DNA of 64,000 bases from an uncultured Ulvibacter sp. (GCA_938041335.1 CALIAF010000020.1:35859-99858), one strand, 5' to 3'. Positions 26,719 to 35,082 are shown, counted from the first letter of the stretch. Translations and numbers: made by a program. The notes: generated by a model not told the origin, from the letters alone.

Positions 26719-27492
26719 ATGAAAAAGAATTACGCATTTGTGATAGCAGCAATTATGAGTTTTGTATCGTTTAGTGGTAACGCACAATCTGTATCACTTC
26801 CTGAAGCACAACTATCTGTAGCCCCAATGGGCAGTTTAGAAAATAATGGTTCTGCCATGGCTAGTTTTAGCTTTTCCGAATCATCTGGGGTAGATGTACC
26901 TAGTTCAATAAATAATGGAGTCAATGTAAAAATTGCAGTAAGCTTGAAATATCTTGAATTAACTAATGCTGATGTATCTCAAGTGACGGGTAATTTATTA
27001 GATTACTTTGAAGTATCTTATAATGAAGTCAATGATGTTTTAAGATTTGTTCAAACGAATGATATTCCTGGAGACTGGTATGGAAAAGTTACCTTTCCAG
27101 TAAGTGTAACTCAAAACTCTACGAGAGAAGAATCGTACAATGGTTTTTATGCAAATATTCTTGCCTTAGATAGTAAGACCAATGGGCAAGGAAATACATC
27201 TATCTTTACTAGCACTGATGCATCTGTATTAGAGGTGGTTGATATAGAGGCGCTTACTTTACCGTTTGAAGTTATACCAAACCCAACAGATGGTGAGTTT
27301 ACTATTTTCTTACAGAATACAAATGATACCAAAGTTGCTCTTTTCGATTTACTAGGGAAAGAGATTTTTACTAAGGAGTATACAGCTTTAGATAGAATAT
27401 CTTTAAATATTGATCATTTAGCCTCTGCGGTTTATGTTTTAAAAGTAACTTCTGGTGGAGTAACAAATAATGTTCAAATTATCAGAAAATAA
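26719..27492 (+). CDS. T9SS type A sorting domain protein, tandem paralogue
   Basis: A 257-residue protein with a signal peptide (ending VSFSGNAQS). The passenger domain is about 40-50% identical by eye to the preceding gene's, with matching blocks PMGSLENNGSAMASFSFSES and IPGDWYGKVTFPVSVTQNST. The C-terminal sorting domain is canonical: FEVIPNPTDGEFTIFL, ALFDLLGKEIF, ASAVYVLKVTSGG and a final QIIRK. It should be exported by the type IX system. Passenger function is unknown. Own terminator downstream. Confidence 0.85.
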   Translation: MKKNYAFVIAAIMSFVSFSGNAQSVSLPEAQLSVAPMGSLENNGSAMASFSFSESSGVDVPSSINNGVNVKIAVSLKYLELTNADVSQVTGNLLDYFEVSYNEVNDVLRFVQTNDIPGDWYGKVTFPVSVTQNSTREESYNGFYANILALDSKTNGQGNTSIFTSTDASVLEVVDIEALTLPFEVIPNPTDGEFTIFLQNTNDTKVALFDLLGKEIFTKEYTALDRISLNIDHLASAVYVLKVTSGGVTNNVQIIRK

Positions 27493-27524
27493 ATCTGTTT
27501 AAATAGATAAAACATTTTGAGTAC

Positions 27525-27558
27525 AAAAAAACCTCTAAATTTTATTTAGAGGTTTTTT
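27525..27558. terminator. Bidirectional terminator
   Basis: Stem AAAAACCTCTAAAT / ATTTAGAGGTTTTT with A and T runs, between the secreted protein gene and the convergent S41 peptidase gene. Confidence 0.92.
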
Positions 27559-27582
27559 ATGCGTTTTTTTTAATGGATACTG

Positions 27583-28965
27583 TCAGTCTATAATCATTAT
27601 CTCCAAGCCATCTTTTACATCCAGCTCTTTTGCTATAGAAGTTGTTGGTCTAGGCATAACCGGAGGCGGGAATATATTATTAAGTGCAGCAGCAAGCAGT
27701 GGTTCGTTAATATTACCTAGCTCCCCCAGGTTTTCATAAGCTTCTTCAATTGTGATATCTGGGAACAATCCATCTACATAATCTGTGTTTCCAACCGCAT
27801 TGGCAGTTTTAAATATTAGAGGTAACATCGCGTAGGTATGTGCGGGATTTGCTTCACTACGACTAAAATTAGGGGATGGAGCGTCATACAATATAGTAGA
27901 AGCTTGAAACTTACCAGTCGTATTTGTTCCTACTTGCACAACGTCTATATAAGGGGCAAGACCATTTATTACAAGCTCACTAGCTGAGGCCGTTCGCCCA
28001 GTAGTTAGCACGTGTAATCTGGATAGGTTTAGGCTATTTAGTGTGTTTCCGTTTCTGGTCTCGTTAGTAAATAACCCGTTGCTAGCATAGGCTGCTTGTC
28101 TATCTGTATTCCATTGTTCTGTGTAGAAAACTTGACCAGTAAATTGTCCCGTGATCATTCCAGATAAATCTGTAGCAGTTCGTACTGAGCCACCTCCATT
28201 ATACCGAAGATCTAAAACTAGCTCTGTGGCACCTTCTGCCTGTAATTGCCCAAAAGCTCCATTAAGAGTTTCATCAAAACTAGAGGTAAAGCCATTATAC
28301 ATGATATAGCCTACTTTAATGCCATTAACATCTAAAGTTTTTGTCATATAAACTGGATCTTCTGTGTACTCTTCTTTTGTTAAGGTAGCAGTATCTGTAG
28401 TAGGTGTAATTGTTATGCCATCAAAAGTGGCCAAACCTATAGTGTATGTATCTGGCGCTAATAAGTCATTAAAATTGTTTTCTGTTATTTGGGTACCATC
28501 TATGGTGTTAAATATGATACCACGCTCTAATCCGGCAGCTTCTGCACTGGTATTAGGCAATACTAATCGAACATATCCAAAAACATTGCCACTATCATCT
28601 GGGTAGAAGACGAGGCCAAAATCCATTCCATTATTAAGTGAAATGCCACCTAAAGCATTTTCGAGGGTGATATAATCATCAAAAAGCAAACTGAAACGAT
28701 CTTGGTCAGATTTTAAAAAAGAGAAGAAACTCTCGGGACTATCAAAACTTGCAATAAATTGGTTTTTAGCTGTTTCTGACGTAAAGGCGTCATTAGCGAG
28801 TTCTGGTGTATCTGCTTTATAGAGATAGAAAAAATTAAGACCTCTGTAGATAAAGTCATTGATTTCTGAAGCAGAAGCAACTTGCTCCGTGTCATCCATA
28901 TCTTCAAAACACGAGGTGAACGTGAGCGAAAGAAGTAAAGCGGGGATTAGAATATATTTTTTCAT
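27583..28965 (-). CDS. S41 family (C-terminal processing-type) peptidase lipoprotein
   Basis: A 460-residue protein starting with a lipoprotein signal (LLLSLTFTSC). A PDZ-like region (residues about 120-200) contains VRLVLPNTSAEAAGLERGII. The S41 core contains LVLDLRYNGGGSVRTA and the nucleophile region TGRTASASELVINGL, with a lysine in NTTGKFQAST in place of the usual G-K-G. It should act in the periplasm or at the outer membrane on protein C-termini; the natural target is unknown. Monocistronic, convergent with the T9SS gene. Confidence 0.9.
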   Translation of the reverse strand: MKKYILIPALLLSLTFTSCFEDMDDTEQVASASEINDFIYRGLNFFYLYKADTPELANDAFTSETAKNQFIASFDSPESFFSFLKSDQDRFSLLFDDYITLENALGGISLNNGMDFGLVFYPDDSGNVFGYVRLVLPNTSAEAAGLERGIIFNTIDGTQITENNFNDLLAPDTYTIGLATFDGITITPTTDTATLTKEEYTEDPVYMTKTLDVNGIKVGYIMYNGFTSSFDETLNGAFGQLQAEGATELVLDLRYNGGGSVRTATDLSGMITGQFTGQVFYTEQWNTDRQAAYASNGLFTNETRNGNTLNSLNLSRLHVLTTGRTASASELVINGLAPYIDVVQVGTNTTGKFQASTILYDAPSPNFSRSEANPAHTYAMLPLIFKTANAVGNTDYVDGLFPDITIEEAYENLGELGNINEPLLAAALNNIFPPPVMPRPTTSIAKELDVKDGLEIMIID

Positions 28966-29097
28966 GCAATGTGTATCTTTATATTATAATGCTTTTAACG
29001 TAGCATTATTGTGCGAATTAAAGATAAGAATTGCACTGAGACTATCTTATAAAAAAGTAATAAAATGGTTTATTTTAATTATTTCTGAAATGTTAGA

Positions 29098-29122
29098 GTA
29101 ACAAAATATATAGTCACTCGTC
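29098..29122 (+). promoter_or_regulatory. ECF-type promoter (GTAAC-N16-CGTC) of the sigma operon
   Basis: GTAAC at 29098-29102, 16 bases, CGTC at 29119-29122. This is the layout of autoregulated ECF promoters, placed 69 bases before the sigma gene. Similar sites precede the sigma gene at 35031 and the micro-ORF array at 35359. Confidence 0.5.
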
Positions 29123-29190
29123 ATCTTTATAACACAGCCAATTATACCGTTTTGTATTTGAGGTTGAGACACTAACCAAAACCCACTGCA

Positions 29191-29712
29191 ATGGCAGAAT
29201 TAGTAATGGACCAAAAAGAGTTTTTACATACGGTGCTTCCCTTCAAGGATAGATTGTACCGCATTGCAAAGCGCCTTTTAGTCTCTAAAGATGAAGCCGA
29301 AGACGCAGTACAAGAAGTTTTTTTAAAGCTTTGGCGAGGCAAACAGAATATTAAAAAGTATAGAAGTCCCGAGGCATTTGCAATTACAATGACAAAAAAC
29401 TATTGCCTAGACAGATTAAAATCTAAGCAGGCAGGGAATATGAAAATTGTACATACCAATTATCAAACTTCAGAAAATCTGGAGAAAAAAATTGAAGCAA
29501 ATGATGGGGTGGCATTAGTTTTTAAAATAATGGAAAATTTGCCAGAACAACAAAGAATGATTCTTCAACTAAGGGACGTAGAAGAATTTGAGTTTACAGA
29601 AATAGCAAAAATGCTCGATAGCAGCGAGACCGCCATAAGAGTGGGATTGTCTAGAGCTAGAAAAACAGTAAGAGAACAATTAATTAAAAAACATAACTAT
29701 GGAATCTGCTAA
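29191..29712 (+). CDS. ECF RNA polymerase sigma factor
   Basis: A 173-residue sigma factor with region 2 (KDEAEDAVQEVFLKLWRGK, then FAITMTKNYCLDRLK) and region 4 (LPEQQRMILQLRDVEEFEFT followed by EIAKMLDSSETAIRVGLSRA). It is the first gene of a four-gene operon; its end overlaps the next gene by 14 bases. The arrangement sigma / membrane protein / DUF4252 / DUF4252 is a recurring one in Bacteroidota. The upstream GTAAC-N16-CGTC site suggests autoregulation. Confidence 0.92.
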   Translation: MAELVMDQKEFLHTVLPFKDRLYRIAKRLLVSKDEAEDAVQEVFLKLWRGKQNIKKYRSPEAFAITMTKNYCLDRLKSKQAGNMKIVHTNYQTSENLEKKIEANDGVALVFKIMENLPEQQRMILQLRDVEEFEFTEIAKMLDSSETAIRVGLSRARKTVREQLIKKHNYGIC

Positions 29713-30130
29713 TATTACTCCATTGCTTGAGGCATATTTTGAAGGCGAAACTACACTAGCGCAGGAGAAAATCTTGCGAGCGTACTTTGCCAGCGATCAA
29801 GTCGCTTCAGAACACGCAGCTTATAGCCCTTTATTTATAGGGTTGCAAGTAGCAAAAGAAGAAACGATGGTTCAAACTATCACGTTTCCGAAGCAAGTAA
29901 AAAGTCGCTGGTGGATGGGTATTGCAGCCTCTGCAGTTATTGTACTGTCTGTTTCTGCTTATGTGTACAATGATTCAAATAAATTAACAGTAGAAGAGCA
30001 GGAAGCCTTGCTAGCGTTCAATCAAAGCAAAGAGGCATTGTTCTTGTTATCTAAGAATTTAAACAAAGGTTCGTCAGCGTTGGGCAACCTCAATGAGTTT
30101 ACAAACACAACGAATAAATATTTTAAATAA
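29699..30130 (+). CDS. Putative anti-sigma factor, single membrane helix
   Basis: A 143-residue protein with a soluble N-terminal part of about 65 residues (TPLLEAYFEGETTLAQEKIL, a pattern common at the start of Bacteroidota anti-sigma proteins). One membrane helix follows (WWMGIAASAVIVLSVSAYVY), then about 50 residues that would lie in the periplasm. It overlaps the sigma gene by 14 bases, so the two are made together. It lacks the zinc motif of ZAS anti-sigma factors. It probably holds the sigma factor at the membrane. Confidence 0.75.
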   Translation: MESANITPLLEAYFEGETTLAQEKILRAYFASDQVASEHAAYSPLFIGLQVAKEETMVQTITFPKQVKSRWWMGIAASAVIVLSVSAYVYNDSNKLTVEEQEALLAFNQSKEALFLLSKNLNKGSSALGNLNEFTNTTNKYFK

Positions 30131-30153
30131 ACATAACTACTAAAACTATAACA

Positions 30154-30687
30154 ATGAAAAAGATAGCAATTTTAATCGCACTATTTATCGCTCCTTTAGC
30201 GATCAACGCACAGAACTTTTGGTCATCATTTGAGAATGACGACGATGTAACCTCTGTGGTTATTACAAAAAAAATGTTCAAGTTACTCTCTAAGATAGAC
30301 CTTGATACAGATGACCAAGAAGTAAATGAATTTATGAATCTTGTAGAGAATCTAGAGAATATTAAGATTTTTACTACGGATAAATCTGATATAGTAACAA
30401 AAATGAGTAGCTCAGTAACCAGCTATATAGGCGGTAACAAAGGCTTATCTGAGCTAATGCGTGTAAAGGATGACGGAAACAACATTAAATTTTATTCTCG
30501 TGAAGGCAAGAATGAAAACTATGTAAGCGAACTTTTAATGTTTTTAGAAGGTACAGAGAATGGTAAAAACCAAACGGTTGTAATGAGTATTACAGGAAAT
30601 ATAGATTTGAAACAAATTTCAAAATTGACGAAGAGTCTTGATATTCCAGGTAGTGATGCTATTAAGCAACTAGAAAAAAAGAATTAA
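30154..30687 (+). CDS. DUF4252 domain protein (exported)
   Basis: A 177-residue protein with a signal peptide (ending IAPLAINAQ) and a DUF4252 domain: VTSVVITKKMFKLLSKID, then ENLENIKIFTTDKSD, then VSELLMFLEGTENGK. Proteins with this domain accompany ECF sigma factors in Bacteroidota; their molecular role is unknown, perhaps signal sensing at the envelope. Third gene of the operon, 23 bases after the anti-sigma gene and 2 bases before its paralogue. Confidence 0.88.
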   Translation: MKKIAILIALFIAPLAINAQNFWSSFENDDDVTSVVITKKMFKLLSKIDLDTDDQEVNEFMNLVENLENIKIFTTDKSDIVTKMSSSVTSYIGGNKGLSELMRVKDDGNNIKFYSREGKNENYVSELLMFLEGTENGKNQTVVMSITGNIDLKQISKLTKSLDIPGSDAIKQLEKKN

Positions 30688-30689
30688 TA

Positions 30690-31226
30690 ATGGTAACAAT
30701 CGTAAAATTTATTACAGCACTACTTCTAGGAGGTTTGCTGCTCACAAGTTGCAACAGCAAGCCATCTTTGCAGGAGTATCTTGTTGATAAGCAAGAGGAT
30801 GGTAACTTTGTAAAAGTAGATCTAGCAACCAGCCTTTTATATGCTGAGGAAGACAAACTTACTTTAGAACAAAAAGAAGTCTTAAAAACGGTAAAGAAAA
30901 TCAATGTGGTTGCATACCCTATTAAAGGTAACGCAGCAGAATATACCGCAGAGCGTAAGAAGTTGCAAGACATCTTAAGTCAAGAGAAGTATCAAACTTT
31001 AATGACTATGGGTAGCAATAAGCAAGGTATGAGCCTAAAGTATGTAGGTGAAGAAGAGGCTATTGATGAAATGATCGTTTTTGGTAATGATAGCGAAAGA
31101 GGGTTTATTGTCTTTAGATTAATAGGTAATGACATGAAGCCAGAAGATATGATACGCATGTTAGAGACTATGGATAAAGACAATGTAAATCTTTCTGCTC
31201 TAGAAAGTATAGAGGCTTTGTTTTAA
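30690..31226 (+). CDS. DUF4252 domain lipoprotein
   Basis: A 178-residue protein with a lipoprotein signal (LLLGGLLLTSCNS, lipid cysteine near residue 17), giving it an envelope anchor that its soluble paralogue lacks. The domain retains the same order of segments (LATSLLYAEEDKLTLEQKEV, then INVVAYPIKGNAAEYT). Last gene of the operon and followed by a strong palindromic terminator-like hairpin. Confidence 0.85.
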   Translation: MVTIVKFITALLLGGLLLTSCNSKPSLQEYLVDKQEDGNFVKVDLATSLLYAEEDKLTLEQKEVLKTVKKINVVAYPIKGNAAEYTAERKKLQDILSQEKYQTLMTMGSNKQGMSLKYVGEEEAIDEMIVFGNDSERGFIVFRLIGNDMKPEDMIRMLETMDKDNVNLSALESIEALF

Positions 31227-31247
31227 GACCTAAAAACTAGTTCCGAT

Positions 31248-31285
31248 AATGAGCCCCATTTTCTAATTAGAAAATGGGGCTCATT
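31248..31285 (+). terminator. 38-base perfect palindrome, probable terminator
   Basis: AATGAGCCCCATTTTCTAA is followed immediately by its exact reverse complement (19 + 19 bases). The T tract after it is short, but its place 21 bases after the operon fits termination. Confidence 0.75.
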
Positions 31286-31460
31286 TCTGTAATTAAAATA
31301 AGAATTTTGGTTTAATATATTTATTGGATGTTAATCTTTATAATGTATTCGTTAATCGAAAACTTATTAATTAAACAAATTATTCCCTAAAAAATGATAA
31401 TTATGTTGAATGATTTCCTATATTCGTTAAACAAAATGACTTAGATATAGTTAATTTGTA

Positions 31461-31546
31461 GGTCTAACCAGAGACCCCTAATAATTTTAAAGGGATAGGG
31501 AATAGGCACAGAAACGGGCTAGTCAGTTTTACTGATTAGCCTTTTT
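31461..31546 (+). ncRNA. Candidate small structured RNA
   Basis: In a 290-base gene-free stretch three stems follow each other: GGTCT / AGACC, CCCT / AGGG, and GGCTAGTCAG / CTGATTAGCC with T5 behind it, a good Rho-independent terminator on the plus strand. No ORF lies on this strand before it, and the operon's own terminator is 200 bases upstream. TTAATTTG just upstream resembles a -7 box one base short. TATTCGTTAA occurs twice upstream (31346 and 31431). Family not recognised. Confidence 0.35.
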
Positions 31547-31578
31547 CTATTAACCTGATTGTTAGTAAAATAATAGTT

Positions 31579-32277
31579 TTAATGCATAACTTCTGCAGTA
31601 ATATACACATTCTGCAAAGGCCATTCTCCAGTATCTGCTTCTAGGTTGGCTATTTTTTCTACAACATCCATTCCGCTAGATACTTTGCCAAACACGGTAT
31701 AGCTGCCGTCTAAATGTCTTTTAGATACAGGTTTACCTAGAAAGATAAAGAACTCATACGGGTGTGTTTTTTTATCTGGATTCTCTCGGTATTCTTTTGC
31801 TCCTGTAATAGAACCATACACATGCTTGTGTTTTATTTCTGCAGGTAATAGGTAGTCGTCTCCAAGTTCATATCGTTTTTTATTGGTAGCTGGTAGATCA
31901 CTATTTCCTCCTTGTATAATAAATTTAGGGACCACACGATGAAAGAATGTTTTGTCAAAGTAGCCTTGTTTTATGAGATAGATAAAGTTTGAGCGATGTA
32001 AGGGTGTGTCATTAAAAAGTACAATATTAATCTCACCTATACGAGTGGTAATTTTAACTTTAGTTTCGGTGTTTGCTTGGCCGTATGCTGTTAAAAATGA
32101 AACTACATTTTCATTGGTTATTTTTGTAATGGGTGGAGTAGAATCCTTTGCTAACTTAGGAGTATCAGGTACTATGTCTTTAGTTGGTTTTTCTGTAGAA
32201 ACTTGCTCCCTCTTTTTAGTATCTTCACAAGACGAAAGAGTAGAAAGGCAGAGTATCAAGATTAAGCAATAACGCAT
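31579..32277 (-). CDS. Cyclophilin-type peptidylprolyl isomerase, lipoprotein
   Basis: A 232-residue protein with a lipoprotein signal (LILCLSTLSSC, lipid cysteine near residue 17) and a linker rich in Lys, Thr and Pro to about residue 70. A cyclophilin domain follows, containing TRIGEINIVLFNDTPLHRSN, FFHRVVPKFIIQGGNSD and YTVFGKVSSGMDVVEKIANL. It should speed proline cis-trans isomerisation in the periplasm. Its ATG is only 2 bases from the ATG of the divergent Nudix gene, so each promoter must lie in the other gene's coding region. Confidence 0.92.
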   Translation of the reverse strand: MRYCLILILCLSTLSSCEDTKKREQVSTEKPTKDIVPDTPKLAKDSTPPITKITNENVVSFLTAYGQANTETKVKITTRIGEINIVLFNDTPLHRSNFIYLIKQGYFDKTFFHRVVPKFIIQGGNSDLPATNKKRYELGDDYLLPAEIKHKHVYGSITGAKEYRENPDKKTHPYEFFIFLGKPVSKRHLDGSYTVFGKVSSGMDVVEKIANLEADTGEWPLQNVYITAEVMH

Positions 32278-32279
32278 AA

Positions 32280-32921
32280 ATGGAGTTTACAGAATTTTTA
32301 AACAAAGCACTAAAAGTAACAAAAATGGAGCTTCCTGGAGAAGACTTCCATTTAAAAATGGCACCTATACAGCGATTGCTTGAATTAAAAAAGCTAGCCA
32401 AAGATAAGAACACTGCTAAAAAGGCGGCGGTGCTAGTGCTTTTTTATCCTTCGGAAATAGGTAAAACCAATCTTATATTAATTTTGCGTAAAACCTACAA
32501 AGGGGTGCATTCTAATCAAGTAGGATTTCCTGGAGGGAAGTATGAAGAGGGAGATAATAACTATCAAAACACCGCTTTACGTGAGACAGAAGAGGAGGTG
32601 GGCGTGCCAAGAGAATCTGTATCTGTTTTAAAAGAGCTTACTGAAATATATATACCTCCCAGTAACTTTTTTGTCCAACCTTATTTTGCCGTTACAAAGT
32701 CAACGCCACAATTTATTGCACAAGAAGAAGAGGTAGAAGCATTAATAGAAGTGGATCTTGACCATTTTATGGATGACGCCATTATTATTTCGAAAACACT
32801 CACAACATCTTACGCTATTGATATTGAAGTCCCGGCATATTTAATTAATGATCATGTGGTTTGGGGAGCTACAGCTATGATGCTGAGTGAAGTACGAGAA
32901 ATCTTAAGCAAACTACTCTAG
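32280..32921 (+). CDS. Nudix hydrolase, CoA pyrophosphatase-like
   Basis: A 213-residue cytosolic hydrolase. Nudix box at residues 85-109: GGKYEEGDNNYQ...ALRETEEEVGV, with the metal-binding REtEEE core complete. Upstream SNQVGFPGG is the pattern of the CoA-pyrophosphatase subgroup (UPF0035), which splits CoA or acyl-CoA to phosphopantetheine and 3',5'-ADP. The N-terminus (MEFTEFLNKALK, then KMAPIQRLLELKK) is also typical, so the start at 32280 is probably right despite abutting the divergent gene. Confidence 0.88.
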   Translation: MEFTEFLNKALKVTKMELPGEDFHLKMAPIQRLLELKKLAKDKNTAKKAAVLVLFYPSEIGKTNLILILRKTYKGVHSNQVGFPGGKYEEGDNNYQNTALRETEEEVGVPRESVSVLKELTEIYIPPSNFFVQPYFAVTKSTPQFIAQEEEVEALIEVDLDHFMDDAIIISKTLTTSYAIDIEVPAYLINDHVVWGATAMMLSEVREILSKLL

Positions 32922-32935
32922 AGGGGCATTTTTTG

Positions 32936-32943
32936 TATATTTG
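32936..32943 (+). promoter_or_regulatory. -7 box (TATATTTG) of the acyltransferase gene
   Basis: Exact TAnnTTTG match 43 bases before the ATG at 32987. Confidence 0.55.
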
Positions 32944-32986
32944 TTCAAGCGCTTTTATTACCTAGAGCAATCAATAAAAACAATAT

Positions 32987-33790
32987 ATGGGGCTTTTTAA
33001 GAGAAATCCATTTGGTCATATTCTATTTTTAAAACTGTGGTTAATCCGTATTCTTGGGGCATTAACCCATAGGCGTTTTAAGGGTTTTAATACGCTGGAG
33101 ATTGAGGGTAGCCAAATTTTGAGAGACCTGCCAGAAACGAACGTACTTTTTGTTTCAAACCACCAAACCTATTTTGCAGATGTAGTAGCTATGTTTCATG
33201 TTTTTAATGCAAGTTTAAGTGGCAGAGACGACAGTATTAAAAACATTGGGTATCTCTGGAGACCAAAATTAAATTTTTATTTTGTCGCTGCAAAAGAAAC
33301 CATGCAGTCTGGATTATTGCCTAAAATATTAGCCTATACTGGTTCTGTAAGTATAGAGCGCACTTGGAGAGCAAAAGGAGAAGATGTAAACAGACAAGTG
33401 AAAATGAGTGACATTAGCAGTATTACCACGGCGCTTAACGATGGTTGGGTAATCACATTTCCGCAGGGAACTACGCGCCCTTGGAAGCCTATTAGAAAAG
33501 GGACAGCTCATATTATTAAAAAGAATAAGCCAATTGTAGTGCCAATAGTTATTGACGGTTTTAGACGCTCTTTTGACCGTAAAGGCTTACGGATTAAAAA
33601 ACGAGGTATCTTACAATCTTTTGAGATCAAACAACCCCTTGAAATAGATTATGAAAATGAATCTGTAGAGAGTATTGTAGAAAAGATCGAGTATGCCATT
33701 GAGCAACATCCATCTTTTTTAAAGGTAATCCCCGAAAAAGAAATATTGAGTGAAGAGGAATTACATAAAGAACGACAGTGGAGGTATTAA
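32987..33790 (+). CDS. PlsC-like lysophospholipid acyltransferase, variant motifs
   Basis: A 267-residue membrane-associated acyltransferase that probably transfers an acyl chain to lysophosphatidic acid or a related lipid. Motif I reads VSNHQTYFADV: five residues lie between H59 and D65, whereas the classic motif is HX4D. Motif III reads FPQGTTRPWKP in place of FPEGTRS. Both suggest a divergent branch whose substrate may differ. The rest (GSVSIERTW, PIVVPIVIDGFRRSF) fits the PlsC fold. Own promoter. Confidence 0.8.
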   Translation: MGLFKRNPFGHILFLKLWLIRILGALTHRRFKGFNTLEIEGSQILRDLPETNVLFVSNHQTYFADVVAMFHVFNASLSGRDDSIKNIGYLWRPKLNFYFVAAKETMQSGLLPKILAYTGSVSIERTWRAKGEDVNRQVKMSDISSITTALNDGWVITFPQGTTRPWKPIRKGTAHIIKKNKPIVVPIVIDGFRRSFDRKGLRIKKRGILQSFEIKQPLEIDYENESVESIVEKIEYAIEQHPSFLKVIPEKEILSEEELHKERQWRY

Positions 33791-33884
33791 ATAGCGTTAA
33801 GCAATAGGCAAAGCGCTTATATTATTTAATTTGTTTTGGGGTTTAACCTTATTTTTTTTCACTACTCACTACTCACCGCGATAG

Positions 33885-34532
33885 CTACATTTCCATTTTC
33901 TCAAGTTCGTCATAATTACCCTTAAGTCGTTTAAGAAGAATACCATAAATAATTCGGTAAAAAAGAAGGACGAGTCCTATCATAATTATACCACCAATTA
34001 TCTGACCCATAAAAAACACTTTTGTGAAAACTTCTGGTGGTACCGCATCATACTGCGTTGTAGATTTTTGAACGGCAGCTGCTAGCTCGTCACGGTGTAG
34101 ATAATAAAAAATATTTACTCCAATCATTAACAAGATGGTAGTACCCACATTATAAATTACAAAGTACTTTACGGTTTGTCTAGTTTTAAGAATATTCTTC
34201 ATTAACGTTTTGACAGAATCTGTTACTTGTATTTTCTTGTGATTTGTCCAGAACAGATATATAAAGAACGCAAAAACGCAATAATTAAAAATATTTATAA
34301 TTAGAAATACGGTGTCCATACCCATCTCTTCAATAAATTTCTGGGTAGATTCTGGAACTAGAAGCGCTAGAGTTAACCAAAAAAGGAGCTCTGCGATGCT
34401 AATAATAAAGATCCATTTTACAATAGAGCTTGATTTTTTTAATAACATTTTATAGATGTCATTAAAAGACAATACAGGGAACTCTTGCTCCGTTGTTTGC
34501 CATTTTGATTTTAATAATTCTAACTCATCCAT
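33885..34532 (-). CDS. Four-helix membrane protein paired with a sigma factor
   Basis: A 215-residue protein with an N-terminal soluble part of about 40 residues (MDELELLKSKWQTTEQEFP) and four hydrophobic segments near residues 40-60, 75-95, 120-145 and 170-195. It follows the sigma gene at a 4-base distance. Such a small membrane protein directly after an ECF sigma gene is likely to be its regulator (anti-sigma function), although it shows none of the known anti-sigma motifs. Family not named by me. Confidence 0.65.
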   Translation of the reverse strand: MDELELLKSKWQTTEQEFPVLSFNDIYKMLLKKSSSIVKWIFIISIAELLFWLTLALLVPESTQKFIEEMGMDTVFLIINIFNYCVFAFFIYLFWTNHKKIQVTDSVKTLMKNILKTRQTVKYFVIYNVGTTILLMIGVNIFYYLHRDELAAAVQKSTTQYDAVPPEVFTKVFFMGQIIGGIIMIGLVLLFYRIIYGILLKRLKGNYDELEKMEM

Positions 34533-34536
34533 ATAG

Positions 34537-35031
34537 TTACGGATTTAATACATTACGTAATTTTACTTTGATTCGATTCATCTTTACTCTTGAGTTTACC
34601 TCACTAATACCTAAAGTTGCCGAAATTTCTTTATAATTCTTATCCTCTAAATAGAGGAATACAAGCGCCTTCTCAATATCATTTAAATCCTTCACTGCGG
34701 CGTACATTAGCTTTAATTGCTCTTCTACTGTATCGTCATAATCTTCTGAAGATATCTTAAAACTAACTCCTTCAAAATCCTGCGTCTTTATACGTCTCTT
34801 AGATTTTCTATAGAGCGTAATGGCTGTGTTTAAAGCCACTCGATACATCCAAGTACTAAACTTGCTATCTCCTCTAAATTTAGGATAAGCGCGCCATAGT
34901 TGTATGGTTATTTCTTGAAACAGATCATTATGAGCATCCCTATTATTTGTATATAGCCTACATATTTTATGTACTATATTTTGGTTTGCTTCAAGCTCCG
35001 TCACAAATTTATGTTCGAGTTCTTTTTCCAA
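34537..35031 (-). CDS. ECF-like RNA polymerase sigma factor
   Basis: A 164-residue sigma factor. Region 2: AHNDLFQEITIQLWRAYPKF, then KFSTWMYRVALNTAITLYRK. Region 4: EKALVFLYLEDKNYKEISAT followed by LGISEVNSRVKMNRIKVKLR. First gene of a two-gene operon with the membrane protein after it. Upstream, GTAAC-N16-CTAC could be its own promoter, and the divergently transcribed micro-ORF array starts about 330 bases away behind a similar site. Confidence 0.9.
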   Translation of the reverse strand: MEKELEHKFVTELEANQNIVHKICRLYTNNRDAHNDLFQEITIQLWRAYPKFRGDSKFSTWMYRVALNTAITLYRKSKRRIKTQDFEGVSFKISSEDYDDTVEEQLKLMYAAVKDLNDIEKALVFLYLEDKNYKEISATLGISEVNSRVKMNRIKVKLRNVLNP

Positions 35032-35057
35032 TGGTTTTTTTGCTGGTTATGGTATAA

Positions 35058-35082
35058 GTAGTTTAATGCTTGATAAAGTTAC
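35058..35082 (-). promoter_or_regulatory. ECF-type promoter candidate of the sigma gene
   Basis: On the minus strand GTAAC (35082-35078), 16 bases, CTAC (35061-35058), 27 bases before the ATG at 35031. The spacing equals that of the site at 29098-29122. Confidence 0.4.
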
